Source of the DNA: Hyphomicrobiales bacterium | Lineage (GTDB): Bacteria; Pseudomonadota; Alphaproteobacteria; Rhizobiales; Rhizobiaceae | Reading direction: 5' to 3' | Assembly (NCBI GenBank): GCA_900469445.1 | Contig: UBXM01000006.1 | Location: forward strand, 372,001 to 436,000 | DNA: 64,000 bases | In this document: positions 35,411 through 45,776 of the stretch, piece after piece | Position numbering within the stretch: position 1 is the first letter of the stretch | Layout: every line of letters begins with the position of its first letter | Translations under genes and position numbers: made by a program | Notes under the pieces: model-generated | Databases searched by the model: none | Told to the model about the DNA's origin: nothing | The model's input: the letters and a program-made list of their open reading frames with translations, nothing else

Positions 35411-36943
35411 TCAGAGCGGTATCGTGTCGTGTTTTTTCCAATGCGTCGTCACCTGCTTGTTGCGCAGCGAGGCAAAGGCGCGGGCGACGCGGCGGCGAGA
35501 CGAATGCGGCATGATCACCTCGTCGATGAAGCCGCGTTCGGCGGCAACGAAGGGATTGGCAAAACGCTCCTCGTATTCTTTTGTCCGAGTGGCGATCTTG
35601 GCCGGATCGGAAAGTTCGGAGCGATAGAGGATCTCGGTCGCGCCCTTGGCGCCCATCACGGCGATTTCGGCTGTCGGCCAGGCATAGTTGATATCGGCAC
35701 CGATATGTTTCGATGCCATCACGTCATAGGCTCCGCCATAGGCCTTGCGGGTGATAAGGGTCACCATGGGGACCGTCGCTTCGGAATAGGCGAATAGCAG
35801 CTTGGCGCCGTGCTTGATGACGCCGCCATATTCCTGCGCCACGCCCGGCAGGAAGCCCGGTACGTCGACCAGCGTCAGGATCGGGATGGAAAAGGCATCG
35901 CAGAAGCGCACGAAGCGCGCTGCTTTGCGGGATGAATCGATGTCCAGGCAGCCGGCCAGAACCATCGGCTGGTTGGCGACGACGCCGATCGTCTGGCCTT
36001 CAATGCGGATGAATCCGGTGATGATGTTTTTCGCGAATGCCTGCTGGATTTCGAAAAAGTCTCCCTCGTCGGCCAGCGCCGTGATCAGTTCCCTCATGTC
36101 ATAAGGCTTGGTCGCGCTGTCCGGCACCAGCGTGTCGAGCCGCATCTCGACCCGTGATGGGTCATCATGGAAGGGCCTGACCGGAACCTTGTCGCGGTTG
36201 TTGAGCGGCAGGAAATCGAAGAGTTGGCGGACCGCCTCCAGCGCCTCGATATCGTTTTCGAAGGCGGCGTCGGCGACGGATGATTTTTGCGTGTGCGTCG
36301 AGGCGCCGCCGAGTTCTTCGGCCGTCACGATCTCGTTCGTCACCGTTTTCACCACATCGGGGCCGGTGACGAACATGTATGAAGAGTCCCTGACCATGAA
36401 GATGAAATCGGTCATTGCCGGAGAATAGACGGCCCCACCGGCACAAGGTCCCATGATGACCGATATCTGCGGAATGACGCCGGAGGCCTCTGCATTGCGG
36501 CGGAACACTTCCGCATAGCCGGCAAGCGAAGCAACGCCTTCCTGGATGCGCGCACCGCCGGAATCATTGAGGCCGATCACCGGGGCGCCGACCCGCACTG
36601 CCATATCCATGATCTTGCAGATCTTTTGCGCATGGGTTTCGGAAAGCGAGCCGCCGAGAACGGTGAAATCCTGGGAGAAGACGTAAACCTGGCGGCCGTT
36701 GATCGTCCCCCAGCCGGTCACGACACCGTCGCCGGCGACCTTCTGATCCGCCATGCCGAAATCGACGGCGCGATGGGTGACATACATGTCGAATTCTTCA
36801 AACGAGCCTTCGTCGAGCAGAACTTCGATACGCTCGCGTGCCGTCAGCTTACCCTTGGCGTGCTGAGCCTCGATCCGCTTGATTCCGCCGCCCAGCCGTG
36901 CTTCCGCACGGCGCTTTTCGACCTCGTTCAAGACTGCGCGCAT
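35411..36943 (-). CDS. pccB: Propionyl-CoA carboxylase beta (carboxyltransferase) subunit
   Basis: A 510-aa protein. ATG at 36943 with GGGAGGA upstream; the longer frame to 36991 lacks support. The acyl-CoA carboxyltransferase signatures are clear: [20 protein letters not shown] and [20 protein letters not shown] in the N-lobe, and [20 protein letters not shown] and [19 protein letters not shown] in the C-lobe. It works with the pccA product. The 293-bp gap upstream (36944-37236), which it shares with divergent prc, holds an imperfect hairpin at 37043-37062; I recognise no operator in it. Confidence 0.93.
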   Translation of the reverse strand: MRAVLNEVEKRRAEARLGGGIKRIEAQHAKGKLTARERIEVLLDEGSFEEFDMYVTHRAVDFGMADQKVAGDGVVTGWGTINGRQVYVFSQDFTVLGGSLSETHAQKICKIMDMAVRVGAPVIGLNDSGGARIQEGVASLAGYAEVFRRNAEASGVIPQISVIMGPCAGGAVYSPAMTDFIFMVRDSSYMFVTGPDVVKTVTNEIVTAEELGGASTHTQKSSVADAAFENDIEALEAVRQLFDFLPLNNRDKVPVRPFHDDPSRVEMRLDTLVPDSATKPYDMRELITALADEGDFFEIQQAFAKNIITGFIRIEGQTIGVVANQPMVLAGCLDIDSSRKAARFVRFCDAFSIPILTLVDVPGFLPGVAQEYGGVIKHGAKLLFAYSEATVPMVTLITRKAYGGAYDVMASKHIGADINYAWPTAEIAVMGAKGATEILYRSELSDPAKIATRTKEYEERFANPFVAAERGFIDEVIMPHSSRRRVARAFASLRNKQVTTHWKKHDTIPL

Positions 36944-37236
36944 ATTTCCTCCCAAAGAATGTGCGAATGCAGACATACATAAAGATAGCAAAAAAGTAGC
37001 GAGGGAAAGGCCAGTTTAAGTCTTACGACGCATGAAGCGAGATGCTACGGGCAAGCCGGTAGCCCAGCCCAGCCTCAAATGGCAAAAGGATGCCGCAAAC
37101 TGGTCGCTTTCGGCAATCGTGTCGATAATGTGTAGCGCCAGACACGAATTATTGCGCATAAACTTGGGTTGCTAAAACAGCGCAGTTGATGCAACACCTG
37201 ACAGTCTCTCTACACTGCACCCGGGATTAAAGCTGA

Positions 37237-39336
37237 ATGCACATTCGATACGGTTTCGTTGGCCTGTTTCTTTTACTGGCACCGTCGGCCTATTCCTTGG
37301 AGCTCGGCTCACCTCCGGTTCTCGCGCCGCAGAAGAGCCAGGCGGAAGCTGCCAATTTGAGCGCGCAATTCCTGGAGCGGTATGCGTATAAGCCAGTTCC
37401 GCTGGATGATGCTTTGTCCGCGAAAATCATGGACCGATACCTCGAGGCCTTGGATCCGGACCGGAGCTTCTTCTTGAAGGCGGATATCGACAAGTTCATG
37501 CTGGACAAGACCAGGATTGACGACGCGATCATCGGCGAAGACCTGAAGATCCCGTTTTCGATATTCAACATCTATTCGCAGCGCGTTGTCGACCGCATGA
37601 CATATGCGCGCGAGCTGCTCAAGCAGGGTTTCGATTTCAGCGAGCAGGAAGATTATCCACTGTCGCGGGAAGATGAGCCCTGGCCGCAATCCGAAACACA
37701 GATCCATGACCTGTGGCGCAAAAGCGTTAAGAGCGACTGGCTGCGGCTGAAGCTGGCAGGTCAGGCGGATGACACGATTCGCAATACGCTCGACAAGCGT
37801 TATGAGAACATCCAGCAACGCGTCTACACCTACAAGAGTGACGACGTGTTCCAGTCCTTCATGGCGGCCTACACAACCTCGGTCGATCCGCATACGGACT
37901 ATTTCGGTGCTGCCGCTTCGGCCGATTTCGACATTTCGATGAAACTTTCGCTGGTTGGTATCGGCGCGGTTCTGCAGGAACGCGACGGTTATACGACGAT
38001 CCGCGAACTGGTAGCCGGTGGACCGGCTCAATTGTCTGGGCAGCTGGCGGTCGGAGATCGCATCATCGGCGTTGGCCAGGGCAAGGGTGGCGCGGTGAAG
38101 GAAGTTGTTGGCATTCGTCTCGACGAAGTTGTCCAGCTGATCCGTGGGGAAAAGGACTCCGTTGTCCGGCTCGATATTCTTCCCGCAGAGACCGCTGCGA
38201 ATGGAAGCCATCGGGTAATCAGCCTCGTGCGTGACAAGATCAGCCTTGAAAAGCAGGCTGCGCAGAAGACGATCCTGCCCATCGAGGATCAAGGCGTTGC
38301 CCGCAAGATCGGGGTGATCACGCTGCCGGCTTTTTATGAGGACTTCGAAGCGCGCCGGAAAGGCGACAAGAACTATCGAAGCGCCAGCCGCGATGTTGCC
38401 AAGCTTCTTGGGGAGTTGAAGCAGGAAAAAGTCGATGGAGTGCTGATCGATCTGCGCGACAATGGCGGCGGCTCCTTGACCGAAGCAATCGACCTGACGG
38501 GCCTGTTCGTCGGAAAAGGCCCGGTTGTCCAGCAACGCGATGCTGCGGGCAGGGTCGAGGTGGAGAGTGATGATCTGTCCAAGCCGGCCTGGACCGGTCC
38601 GGTCGGTGTCCTGATCAATCGCGGCTCGGCGTCCGCTTCCGAGATTTTCGCGGCGGCGATACAGGATTACGGTCGCGGCGTGATCATCGGCGAGCCCAGT
38701 TTCGGCAAGGGCACGGTGCAAACGGTTATCGATCTCGATCAGGCGGCTCGCAATAACACGCCAAAATATGGCCAGCTGAAGCTGACGATTGCGCAGTTTT
38801 TCCGCATTGATGGCGGGACGACCCAGCTTCGTGGCGTGACGCCCGACATCAGCTTGCCAGGCCTCCTGGATCCGAAGACCGTTGGCGAAGCGAGCTATGA
38901 CAACGCGCTGCCATGGGACAAGATCAAGCCGGCAAAATACGTGGCAAGCAAAAAGACAACCGCGCTGCTGCCGCAGTTGCAAAGCCGCCATGAAGCCCGC
39001 GTGAAGGACGATCCGGACTTCCAGCGTTTTGTGGAGGATGCAGCGGAACTGAAGGCGCAGCGCGAAAGGCGCGTCATCTCCCTGAATGAAGCGGAGCGCC
39101 GAAAGGAAATGGATGCTCTTGCAGCCCGCCTGAAGGCGCGCGCAAAAGGCGACGACGGTTTGCTTCGTGGAGAGGACGATGGTCTGCAGGCTAACGAGCG
39201 TAGCCTCACTGCCGATCTTGCGCTCGAAAATGCTCGCAAGAATGCCAAGGATGTCCTGAAGACCGAGGCTGCTTCCATCGTCGCCGACGAGGCGGATTTG
39301 TCGACGTCCGGGCGCAAGGCGGCCAGCCAGCGATAA
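37237..39336 (+). CDS. prc: Tail-specific (C-terminal processing) protease Prc
   Basis: A 699-aa periplasmic S41 protease of the long Prc/Tsp type. Sec signal at residues 1-20 (ends SAYS). The N-terminal DUF3340-like helical vault (LDPDRSFFLKADIDKF) precedes the PDZ domain (~210-310, GIGAVLQERDGY...VGDRIIGV). The catalytic Ser-Lys pair sits in GSASASEIFAAAI and FGKGTVQTVIDLD. The C-terminal ~120 residues are charged. Prc cleaves penicillin-binding proteins and lipoproteins with unstructured tails. The ribosome site before ATG 37237 is weak. Confidence 0.9.
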   Translation: MHIRYGFVGLFLLLAPSAYSLELGSPPVLAPQKSQAEAANLSAQFLERYAYKPVPLDDALSAKIMDRYLEALDPDRSFFLKADIDKFMLDKTRIDDAIIGEDLKIPFSIFNIYSQRVVDRMTYARELLKQGFDFSEQEDYPLSREDEPWPQSETQIHDLWRKSVKSDWLRLKLAGQADDTIRNTLDKRYENIQQRVYTYKSDDVFQSFMAAYTTSVDPHTDYFGAAASADFDISMKLSLVGIGAVLQERDGYTTIRELVAGGPAQLSGQLAVGDRIIGVGQGKGGAVKEVVGIRLDEVVQLIRGEKDSVVRLDILPAETAANGSHRVISLVRDKISLEKQAAQKTILPIEDQGVARKIGVITLPAFYEDFEARRKGDKNYRSASRDVAKLLGELKQEKVDGVLIDLRDNGGGSLTEAIDLTGLFVGKGPVVQQRDAAGRVEVESDDLSKPAWTGPVGVLINRGSASASEIFAAAIQDYGRGVIIGEPSFGKGTVQTVIDLDQAARNNTPKYGQLKLTIAQFFRIDGGTTQLRGVTPDISLPGLLDPKTVGEASYDNALPWDKIKPAKYVASKKTTALLPQLQSRHEARVKDDPDFQRFVEDAAELKAQRERRVISLNEAERRKEMDALAARLKARAKGDDGLLRGEDDGLQANERSLTADLALENARKNAKDVLKTEAASIVADEADLSTSGRKAASQR

Positions 39337-39374
39337 GAAATGCACGGGGCAATTAGATGTCTCGATCATTTTAA

Positions 39375-40010
39375 TCAGAAACGGGCAGGCCAAAATGACC
39401 TGCCCGTTCCAGCTATCGTTCTCAATCCTGCATCAGAGCCTAATCCTGCTGGTGATCTCGTCAGGATGGCGATCCTCTGCCCGTCACTCGGGCGTATGGC
39501 GAAATAGCAATCCTCGACGCCTGGCTCGAAAGGAAAGTGGCCACTTCCGCTTCTGCTGACCTTAGGCTGGTAATGGTCGACAATCCCGACCCCATGCCTG
39601 CCGCAGCGGTGACGGAACGTTCAGCTACACGATAGCCTTGTGCCATGGCGGCAACAGCGTTCGTGTTCTGCAAGCGAACGGCGTTTTTATCCATCTTGAG
39701 TGATGAAACATCGGCCAGACCGAGATCGTAGCGGCTCTGCTCAACCATATCCCAGATATCGCAGTTGTTTTCGGCCTTGAGCAGCAAGGGATAATGCGAC
39801 GTACGAGCGACGTCACGCTAACGATACGCAGGGCAATGTTCTCGTGCAGGCGTCTATCGTCGTCAGCCTGAGCAAACTGGTCCAGACCCGGATAAGGTCG
39901 CTCAACCTCGCGATAGAGTTGCGTAACTTGGGCCGTCGCCACAAGCCATGGCCCCGGATGTTTCCGAAATGGAACTCGTCTTGGCTTGTGAGTGATCAAG
40001 TGCATCCCTC
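39375..40010 (-). pseudogene. Frameshifted protein-coding remnant, family not identified
   Basis: In the 845-bp gap between prc and the kinase gene, protein-like sequence appears on the minus strand but changes frame twice. Frame 1 (~40010-39800) includes LYREVERPYPGLDQFAQADD. Frame 2 (39796-39584) reads YPLLLKAENNCDIWDMVEQS, then YDLGLADVSSLKMDKNAVRL and AVAAMAQGYRVAERSVTAA. Frame 3 (39578-39375) reads DHYQPKVSRSGSGHFPFEPG and CYFAIRPSDGQRIAILTRSP. No single frame covers it. This looks like an inactivated gene of ~200 codons; sequencing error at two points is the alternative. Confidence 0.5.
39380..39408 (+). terminator. Hairpin downstream of prc
   Basis: A 10-bp perfect stem AACGGGCAGG/CCTGCCCGTT with a 9-nt loop, 43 nt after the prc stop. 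It lacks a T-run on the prc side, so it is a likely but not textbook terminator. Confidence 0.55.
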
Positions 40011-40123
40011 GATTGATCGCAGTTATATCATTCCCCATAGGCGAGTGCAGAAGGCGGGCAGTATACGCATGGCACTTCGGCGCAGCCATGCCTTCGCATT
40101 TGTCATTTCGATCTACATTATTG

Positions 40124-40154
40124 TTGACATTTCAGCGTTTTTTCGTGGTATAAA
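40124..40154 (+). promoter_or_regulatory. Sigma70-like promoter for the four-carbon-acid kinase operon
   Basis: TTGACA (40124-40129) and TATAAA (40149-40154, preceded by TG) are separated by 19 bp. The predicted start near 40161 would leave a very short leader, supporting the ATG at 40182 over the ATG at 40164. Confidence 0.5.
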
Positions 40155-40181
40155 GATTACAACATGGGTGGACGAAGATAT

Positions 40182-41210
40182 ATGTTAGCCATTCTCGCAG
40201 ACGATCTGACAGGTGCGCTCGATTCCGCCGCTCCCTTTGCCGGCCGTGGTCTCCGTACGGAAGTCGCACTGGGTCTTGAGGCCGTGGGCCGTATCGTCGA
40301 GGATCGTCCTGACGTCCTGTCTATCAATCTCAATACACGCGAAATCTCGGCGGATGAGGCGCGAACAGCAACCGCCGCAGTGATCGCTCTGCTTCCCAGG
40401 GGTACGCAGCTTTTCAAGAAGGTCGATTCCCGTCTCAAGGGTAATATCGTGGCGGAATTGGATGCCACACCCTTCGTCCAGGCTGTCGTCGCGCCGGCCA
40501 TTCCGGAGTTTGAGCGGATCGTGGAGCAGGGCAGGGTGAGCGGCTTCGGCATCGAGACGCCGATCGTGATCGCGGACCGGCTGGGCGAACATGCCGCCCA
40601 CGCTCGCATTCCGGATACGCTTACATCCGCGGACATGGACGCCGTTCTGGCAGTGGCGGAGAGTGATGGCACGGATCTTTTGATCGGTGCCCGGGGGCTT
40701 GCCGAAGCGTTGGTCCGTCGCATGACCGGCAGGATCGAGACGCAAGCGGCAATTATTCCTGCTGGCCGGCTCGCCTTCGTGATCGGCTCGCGTGATCCGA
40801 TCACGCTCAAGCAGATTGATGTCCTGCGCAGCAGTCACAGTGTGAGTTATCTACCGGCGCCAAACGGTCACCTTGATGCGGCACGCGATGCCGGCTCCGA
40901 GTTGATGTTGTTGCAGGCGACACCGGGCACTGAAGAGATAGATCCGCAGCTCGTTTCGGAAGCCTTGGCTGATGGTCTGAAACGGAATTTTGCCGATTAC
41001 GATGGCACGCTGCTTCTCTCGGGTGGCGCCACGGCGGAAGCTGTGTTGCGCCGGCTCGGCCTTTCGCGGCTGCGTCTTCATGGCGAATGCCTGCCGGGTC
41101 TCGGCCTTGCATCGAGCGAAGGACGTTGCATCATCGCCAAGTCGGGAGGATTTGGCGGGCCGGAGACATTGAAGACGATTGCGGACATGGTCCTGGGGAG
41201 GGCGATCTGA
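40182..41210 (+). CDS. Four-carbon acid sugar kinase (DUF1537/OtnK family)
   Basis: A 342-aa protein from the ATG at 40182 (an in-frame ATG at 40164 is possible). The N-terminal MLAILADDLTGALDSAAPFA is the DUF1537 signature, with FKKVDSRLKGNIVAEL following. The C-terminal nucleotide-binding part carries LLSGGATAEAVLRRLG and IIAKSGGFGGPETL. OtnK/DtnK enzymes phosphorylate D-erythronate, D-threonate or related C4 acids. PdxA2 proteins, one of which is encoded at 43580-44539, oxidise the phosphate to yield dihydroxyacetone phosphate. It is followed by a GntR gene 2 nt later. Confidence 0.85.
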   Translation: MLAILADDLTGALDSAAPFAGRGLRTEVALGLEAVGRIVEDRPDVLSINLNTREISADEARTATAAVIALLPRGTQLFKKVDSRLKGNIVAELDATPFVQAVVAPAIPEFERIVEQGRVSGFGIETPIVIADRLGEHAAHARIPDTLTSADMDAVLAVAESDGTDLLIGARGLAEALVRRMTGRIETQAAIIPAGRLAFVIGSRDPITLKQIDVLRSSHSVSYLPAPNGHLDAARDAGSELMLLQATPGTEEIDPQLVSEALADGLKRNFADYDGTLLLSGGATAEAVLRRLGLSRLRLHGECLPGLGLASSEGRCIIAKSGGFGGPETLKTIADMVLGRAI

Positions 41211-41212
41211 AG

Positions 41213-41917
41213 ATGGGACTGGAAACGGGAACCGCCCGCAGAGGGCTCGCCGACATCGTGTTCGAACGCATGCTGCGCGCCATCAAATCCGGCGCCTACA
41301 AGCCGGACGAACGCCTGCCGACCGAACACGATCTTGCCGCCGAATTCGAGGTCTCTCGCCCGGTCATCCGCGAGGCGCTGAAACGCCTGCGCGACCAGAG
41401 CCTGATCTATTCCCGCCGGGGTGCGGGCAGTTTTGTGCGCTCCGTGGGCCTCAGAAACCCGCTCGGTTTCGGCCAGCTGGAAAACGTCGCCGATCTTTTG
41501 AACTGTTACGAATTCCGCCTGACGCTGGAGCCGGCCGCCGCCGCTGCCGCCGCCAGCCGCCACGATGCCGACAGCCTGAAGGCGATCCGGCAGGCGCTGG
41601 AACTGCTGCGCGACGCCACCAACCGCCAGTCACACCGCGAGGATGCCGACTTCCAGTTCCACCTTGCCATCGCCCGCGCCGCCCAGAACACCTATTTTTC
41701 CACCGCCATGGAAGCGCTGAAGGATCACATCGCCGTCGGCATGAAGTTTCACGGCGCCTCGATCAAACGCGAAGCCTCCGGCCTCACCCGCGTGTTCGGC
41801 GAGCATGAAGCGATTGCCTCAGCCATCGCCAATCGCGACGAGGAACTGGCACGACGCCTGATGCTGGAACATTTGACGGGATCGCGCGAGCGGTTGTTCC
41901 AGCCGTCGCATCAGTAG
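41213..41917 (+). CDS. FadR-subfamily GntR regulator of the sugar-acid island
   Basis: A 234-aa regulator. The winged helix comprises YKPDERLPTEHDLAAEFEVS and RPVIREALKRLRDQSLIYSR; the FCD domain has EFRLTLEPAAAAAAASRHDA and DADFQFHLAIARAAQNTYFS, with the metal-binding residues kept. ATG at 41213, 2 nt after the kinase stop, behind GGGGAGGG. It is the obvious candidate regulator for the kinase and for the divergent BNR/opp locus, where paired TTGNCAA palindromes occur. From here to ~52090 the codon use shifts to strong GCC/CTG/CGC preference. Confidence 0.85.
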   Translation: MGLETGTARRGLADIVFERMLRAIKSGAYKPDERLPTEHDLAAEFEVSRPVIREALKRLRDQSLIYSRRGAGSFVRSVGLRNPLGFGQLENVADLLNCYEFRLTLEPAAAAAAASRHDADSLKAIRQALELLRDATNRQSHREDADFQFHLAIARAAQNTYFSTAMEALKDHIAVGMKFHGASIKREASGLTRVFGEHEAIASAIANRDEELARRLMLEHLTGSRERLFQPSHQ

Positions 41918-42060
41918 CTTTCACGCTCCACCCAGCAGGCTGTTTTCAAAACATCGTTGTTCCGCAGCGAAAGAAACGGTATCTGACGGCACGGAACCCG
42001 TATCGATGAGAGCGATACGAGCGCCGGCACGCATTCTTTACAAGAAATGGCAGAAGACCG

Positions 42061-42399
42061 ATGGCCCGCAAGATCAGAGAGGATTTCACTTCGTCGCAGG
42101 AGGAGCAGGAGCCGACGCTTTGCCCCTTGTGCGAACGTATGATCCCGGCTGGCGATGAAGATGCCCATCACCTTGTTCCGAAAAGCAAAGGCGGCAAACA
42201 GACCGTTCTGCTGCACAAGGTCTGCCATGACCAGATCCATGCCGTCTTCACGAATGCGCAGCTCGCCAAGTCATTTTCGACGATCGAGGCCATCCTCGAG
42301 AACCCCGACATCCAGAAATTCGTTGCCTGGATAAAAAACAAGCCTGCCGGCTTCTCCGGCTCGGCAAAGGAATCGCAGCAGGGCCGAGGACGGCGATAA
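42061..42399 (+). CDS. HNH endonuclease-domain protein
   Basis: A 112-aa protein with CPLC (residues ~21-24), AHHLVPKSKGGKQTVLLHKV and CHDQIH, a complete Cys4-like/HNH site. The family covers nicking nucleases and restriction-like proteins; short stand-alone copies are frequent in rhizobia. The ribosome site is weak. It lies convergent to the Fe-dependent dehydrogenase and appears unrelated to the surrounding catabolic genes. Confidence 0.78.
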   Translation: MARKIREDFTSSQEEQEPTLCPLCERMIPAGDEDAHHLVPKSKGGKQTVLLHKVCHDQIHAVFTNAQLAKSFSTIEAILENPDIQKFVAWIKNKPAGFSGSAKESQQGRGRR

Positions 42400-42409
42400 G
42401 AGGCGATGC

Positions 42410-42441
42410 AAAAAAGGCCGCACGATCGCTCGCACCGCCTT
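42410..42441 (-). terminator. Intrinsic terminator of the BNR-pdxA2-dehydrogenase operon
   Basis: On the minus strand AAGGC pairs with GCCTT across an 18-nt GC-rich loop, followed by TTTT. It lies 21 nt after the dehydrogenase stop. Confidence 0.6.
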
Positions 42442-42461
42442 CCTCCTCCAAACCAGCGTCT

Positions 42462-43583
42462 TCAGAAGCTGGCCCGGTAAATTCCCAAAACATCCTCGAC
42501 ACTCATGTCGACCGGATTGTTGTCCATCAGCCGGCGAATGGCATGCGCGTCGGCAGCAAAGCGCGGCAGGTCTTCTTCAGTGGCACCATGTTTGGCCAAT
42601 GACATCTCGATACCGAGATCGGCACAAAAGGCATGCCCCGCAGCGCTCAAGTCCGCCTGCGAAAGACCTTTGCCGAAACCAAGCGCTTCCGCCACTTCCG
42701 CCGTCTTGTCGGAGACGACCGGCTGGTTGAAGGCCATGACATGCGGAAATACGATGGCGTTGGCCAGACCATGCGGCAGGTGCAACAACGTGCCGAGCGG
42801 ATAGGCGATGGCATGGCCGGCCGCCGTGTTGACCGGGCCAAGGCAGATGCCGCCGTAATAGGAGGCGAGCATCAGGCCTTCGCGGGCCTCACGATCCGAC
42901 CCATCCTTGACAGCGCGGGCCAGAAACTTGCCGACGAGCGAAAAACCCATGCGGGCAAAGCCGTCGATCATCGGATGCGCACGTTTGTTGGTAAAAGCCT
43001 CGACGCAATGCGCCATGGCATCGACGCCGGTCGCGGCCGTCACGGCCGGCGGCACGGAATAGGTGAGTTCCGGGTCGAGCACGGCGAGATCGGCGATCAG
43101 ATGCGGGCTTTCCACCGCGATCTTATTGCCCTTGACCGGATCGGTGATCAGCGAGCGGATGCCGGCTTCCGAACCGGTGCCGGCGGTGGTTGCCACCTGC
43201 GCCAGACGGGTCTTGCGCCCCGCCACCTTGTTTGGGCCGGCAACGTCGGCAAGCGTCTGTTCGCCATCCCAGAGGGCGGCCACCAGCTTGGCGACATCCA
43301 TGACAGAACCGCCGCCGAGACCGACGACGAGATCAGGCTTGGCCGCGCGCGCCGCATTGAGCGCCGCATCGAGCGTGGCGATTTCCGGCTCACCGGGAAT
43401 GGCGTCGAACAGAGCCACCTTGCCCGGCAGTTTCAGGCGGTCGACAAAACCGGCGGTGATCGGCGTCGCGATCACCAGCGTCGAGGAGACATCGCCAGCC
43501 CAAGAGCCAACCTCGCCGATCGTGCCGGCACCGACGATCAACCTTTTCGGCTGATGCAGGATGATGACGGGAGCGCTGCTCAT
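42462..43583 (-). CDS. Iron-containing alcohol dehydrogenase
   Basis: A 373-aa group III dehydrogenase. The NAD(P) site is [18 protein letters not shown] and the TTAGTGSEA motif follows. Metal ligands are visible as Asp ([13 protein letters not shown] DLAVLDPE), [22 protein letters not shown] and [11 protein letters not shown]. It overlaps the pdxA2 stop by 4 nt (ATGA) and ends the operon. It could reduce an aldehyde or oxidise the polyol/aldonate that enters the C4-acid route; the substrate is unknown. Confidence 0.83.
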   Translation of the reverse strand: MSSAPVIILHQPKRLIVGAGTIGEVGSWAGDVSSTLVIATPITAGFVDRLKLPGKVALFDAIPGEPEIATLDAALNAARAAKPDLVVGLGGGSVMDVAKLVAALWDGEQTLADVAGPNKVAGRKTRLAQVATTAGTGSEAGIRSLITDPVKGNKIAVESPHLIADLAVLDPELTYSVPPAVTAATGVDAMAHCVEAFTNKRAHPMIDGFARMGFSLVGKFLARAVKDGSDREAREGLMLASYYGGICLGPVNTAAGHAIAYPLGTLLHLPHGLANAIVFPHVMAFNQPVVSDKTAEVAEALGFGKGLSQADLSAAGHAFCADLGIEMSLAKHGATEEDLPRFAADAHAIRRLMDNNPVDMSVEDVLGIYRASF

Positions 43584-44539
43584 GCCTTGCCTCCTTTCCC
43601 GCCAGTCACCAGCTTGCGGGCGTAGGCGATGGCTTCCAGCATGTTGCCGTGGTTGGCGATGCCCTTGCCGGCAATGTCGAAAGCGGTGCCGTGGTCGACA
43701 GAGGTGCGGTCGATCGGCAGATCGACCGAGACGTTGACCGCCGTATCGAAGGCGACGAGCTTGATCGGGATATGACCCTGATCGTGATATTGCGCGACCA
43801 CCAGATCGAAGGCGCCGGAATAGGCGCGGTGGAACACGGTGTCGGCCGAGATCGGGCCATAGGCATCGATGCCTTCGGCACGGGCGGCGGCAACGGCCGG
43901 TGCGATCTGGTCGTCATCCTCGGTGCCAAAAAGGCCGTTTTCACCGCAATGCGGATTGATGCCGGCAACCGCGATGCGCGGGGCGGCATAACCGGTGCGC
44001 TTCAGGTGGTCGTTGCCGGCCTTGATCGTTGCGAGAACCCGCTCAGTGGTGGCGCGGCGGATCGCCTCCTGCAGCGAAACGTGGGTGGAAACGTGGATGA
44101 CCTTCAGTTTTTCCGATGCCAGCAGCATATAGGCGGCAGCCGATTTCGTCAGGCTGCGCAGCATACCGGTATGGCCGTCGTAATGATGGCCGGCAAGGTT
44201 GAGCGCTTCCTTGTTGATCGGTGCCGTCACGACGCAGCCGATCACGCCGGCTTCGGCATCCCGCACCGCCTTTTCGATGAAACGGAAGGCCGCATCACCG
44301 GCGACGGGCGACAGCGTGCCCCATGGCAGAGGCGCGCCTTCGATCGGCAGATCTACGACGTAAGGCGTCAGATCTATATCGACGTTTAAGGCCTTTCGGG
44401 CAGCTTCCAGCGTCGGCAGGTTGCCGTAGATGCGCGTGTTGGCGCGGTCCGCGTCGCCCATTTCGGCCAGCGCCCGAACCGTGATTTCCGGTCCGACGCC
44501 GCACGGGTCACCCATGGTGATGCCGATGATATTGCTCAT
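43580..44539 (-). CDS. pdxA2: PdxA2-type 4-phospho-sugar-acid dehydrogenase
   Basis: A 319-aa PdxA-family protein; ATG at 44539, two bases after the BNR stop. Motifs: [13 protein letters not shown] at the N-terminus, [52 protein letters not shown] and [14 protein letters not shown] with the metal-binding Asp/His. In PdxA2 proteins paired with DUF1537 kinases the reaction is oxidative decarboxylation of a 4-phospho-erythronate or -threonate to dihydroxyacetone phosphate. The pairing here (kinase at 40182) favours that role over vitamin B6 synthesis. Confidence 0.85.
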   Translation of the reverse strand: MSNIIGITMGDPCGVGPEITVRALAEMGDADRANTRIYGNLPTLEAARKALNVDIDLTPYVVDLPIEGAPLPWGTLSPVAGDAAFRFIEKAVRDAEAGVIGCVVTAPINKEALNLAGHHYDGHTGMLRSLTKSAAAYMLLASEKLKVIHVSTHVSLQEAIRRATTERVLATIKAGNDHLKRTGYAAPRIAVAGINPHCGENGLFGTEDDDQIAPAVAAARAEGIDAYGPISADTVFHRAYSGAFDLVVAQYHDQGHIPIKLVAFDTAVNVSVDLPIDRTSVDHGTAFDIAGKGIANHGNMLEAIAYARKLVTGGKGGKA

Positions 44540-44541
44540 GA

Positions 44542-45732
44542 TTATTCTCCCGCTGCGGTGCTGGCCCAGCCCGGGGCCAGACGAACATATTTGATGGCGC
44601 GCCTGTAATAGGTGTAGGCGATGTGAAGACTGCCGTCGGTGCCTTCCAGCAGCCACGGATAGGACATTTCCTTGTTGTGGCCGTCGATGGAGTTGTTCGA
44701 CATGCAGGTGCCGGGACCGTCTTCGATGACGATCCGCTGCGAAAAGCTTTTTGCTCCGTCATCGGAAATGCAGACGGAAACCGGCGCACGCGGAACGCCC
44801 CAGATCGGCACGCATCCGCCATCCGGATCGGCATCCGGTCGGTCGTCATCCTCGCCCAGTTCGTCGTAAAGCGAGGCGCGGCGGTCGCTCGACATCTGCG
44901 CATTCACCGGGTTGCAGATCATCGCGATGCGCCCGTCTTTCAGGGTGACCGCGGCAATGGAGGAATTGTTGTTGGGCACATCCGTCGCCTGCGGCGCAGA
45001 CCACGTGCGACCGCCATCGGCGCTTTCGGTGCGATAGACGAAATCGGCCTGACGACGGCGGAACACGGCCGCCAGCTTGTCGACGCCGATCGAGACCGGG
45101 CTCATGTGCACGCAGCCGGTCGATTGGTCGAGATCTTCGAGAACCCAGCTTTTGCCGCCATCTTGCGAAATGCCGACCGCCGCGCGGTCATGACTGCCGT
45201 TCCACTTCTGGCCCGGACGCTGGATGCAGCGAAAGATCGGCAGAAGCCATGCGCCGTCTTCCCGCACGGTCAGCGGCGCGCGAACGAAACAGCCGCGCGG
45301 CAGGTCGAGATAGTCTCCTTCACCCGCCGTCAATTTGGTCGGGTCAGCGGCATCGCGGAAAACTTCGGCCATGCGGATGCGGCATTCATCCTGATTGCCG
45401 GAGGGCTGCGAGGTGTGGAACAGCAGCAGCCCACCACCCGGAGCCGCGAACAGAACCGGGTTCTGCTCGGAATGCTTCGGGTCGAAACTCAGGCGCTGCG
45501 GCTCACCCCATTGGTCGGAGCCATCCGCGAGAACAGAGGCGAAGACGGAAATATCCGACTTTCCTTCCAGCGTGCCTCCGAACCAGGCGCAGATCAGCGC
45601 ACCATCATCGGCAAGATGCAGGAAGGAGGCATGGTTCTGGATCATCGGCGAAGCCAGCATGGCCTCGTATCGTCCATTCCCGGCGGCTTTCACCGTACCG
45701 TTCATGACGGTTGCAATCTCATCAGGCGTCAT
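44542..45732 (-). CDS. BNR-repeat (sialidase-like propeller) protein, cytoplasmic
   Basis: A 396-aa protein; ATG at 45732 with AGGAG upstream. Asp-box-like repeats are visible ([24 protein letters not shown]), and [20 protein letters not shown] resembles the N-terminal blade of the exo-sialidase_BNR2 family. There is no signal peptide, so it should act on an imported small glycoside. It is first in the operon with pdxA2 and the Fe-dependent dehydrogenase and divergent from the peptide/oligosaccharide-type importer. A true sialidase role is doubtful because no other sialic acid genes are present. Confidence 0.78.
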   Translation of the reverse strand: MTPDEIATVMNGTVKAAGNGRYEAMLASPMIQNHASFLHLADDGALICAWFGGTLEGKSDISVFASVLADGSDQWGEPQRLSFDPKHSEQNPVLFAAPGGGLLLFHTSQPSGNQDECRIRMAEVFRDAADPTKLTAGEGDYLDLPRGCFVRAPLTVREDGAWLLPIFRCIQRPGQKWNGSHDRAAVGISQDGGKSWVLEDLDQSTGCVHMSPVSIGVDKLAAVFRRRQADFVYRTESADGGRTWSAPQATDVPNNNSSIAAVTLKDGRIAMICNPVNAQMSSDRRASLYDELGEDDDRPDADPDGGCVPIWGVPRAPVSVCISDDGAKSFSQRIVIEDGPGTCMSNNSIDGHNKEMSYPWLLEGTDGSLHIAYTYYRRAIKYVRLAPGWASTAAGE

Positions 45733-45776
45733 CGGGGTCTCCTCTTACCCCCATGAAAATCACCCAAATAACAAAG

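Noticed and set aside
37309..39393. 694-aa open frame antisense to prc
   Set aside because: It mirrors prc exactly, has no ribosome site and no recognisable domains; the sense strand carries a complete protease with signal peptide, PDZ and catalytic dyad.
42061..42399. Homing endonuclease or mobile intron remnant
   Set aside because: There is no intron, terminal repeat or interrupted gene around the HNH gene; it reads as a stand-alone short nuclease gene.
43580..44539. Vitamin B6 enzyme PdxA
   Set aside because: The gene is in an operon with a BNR protein and Fe-dependent dehydrogenase and near a DUF1537 kinase, the known context of PdxA2 sugar-acid enzymes; no other pdx gene is nearby.
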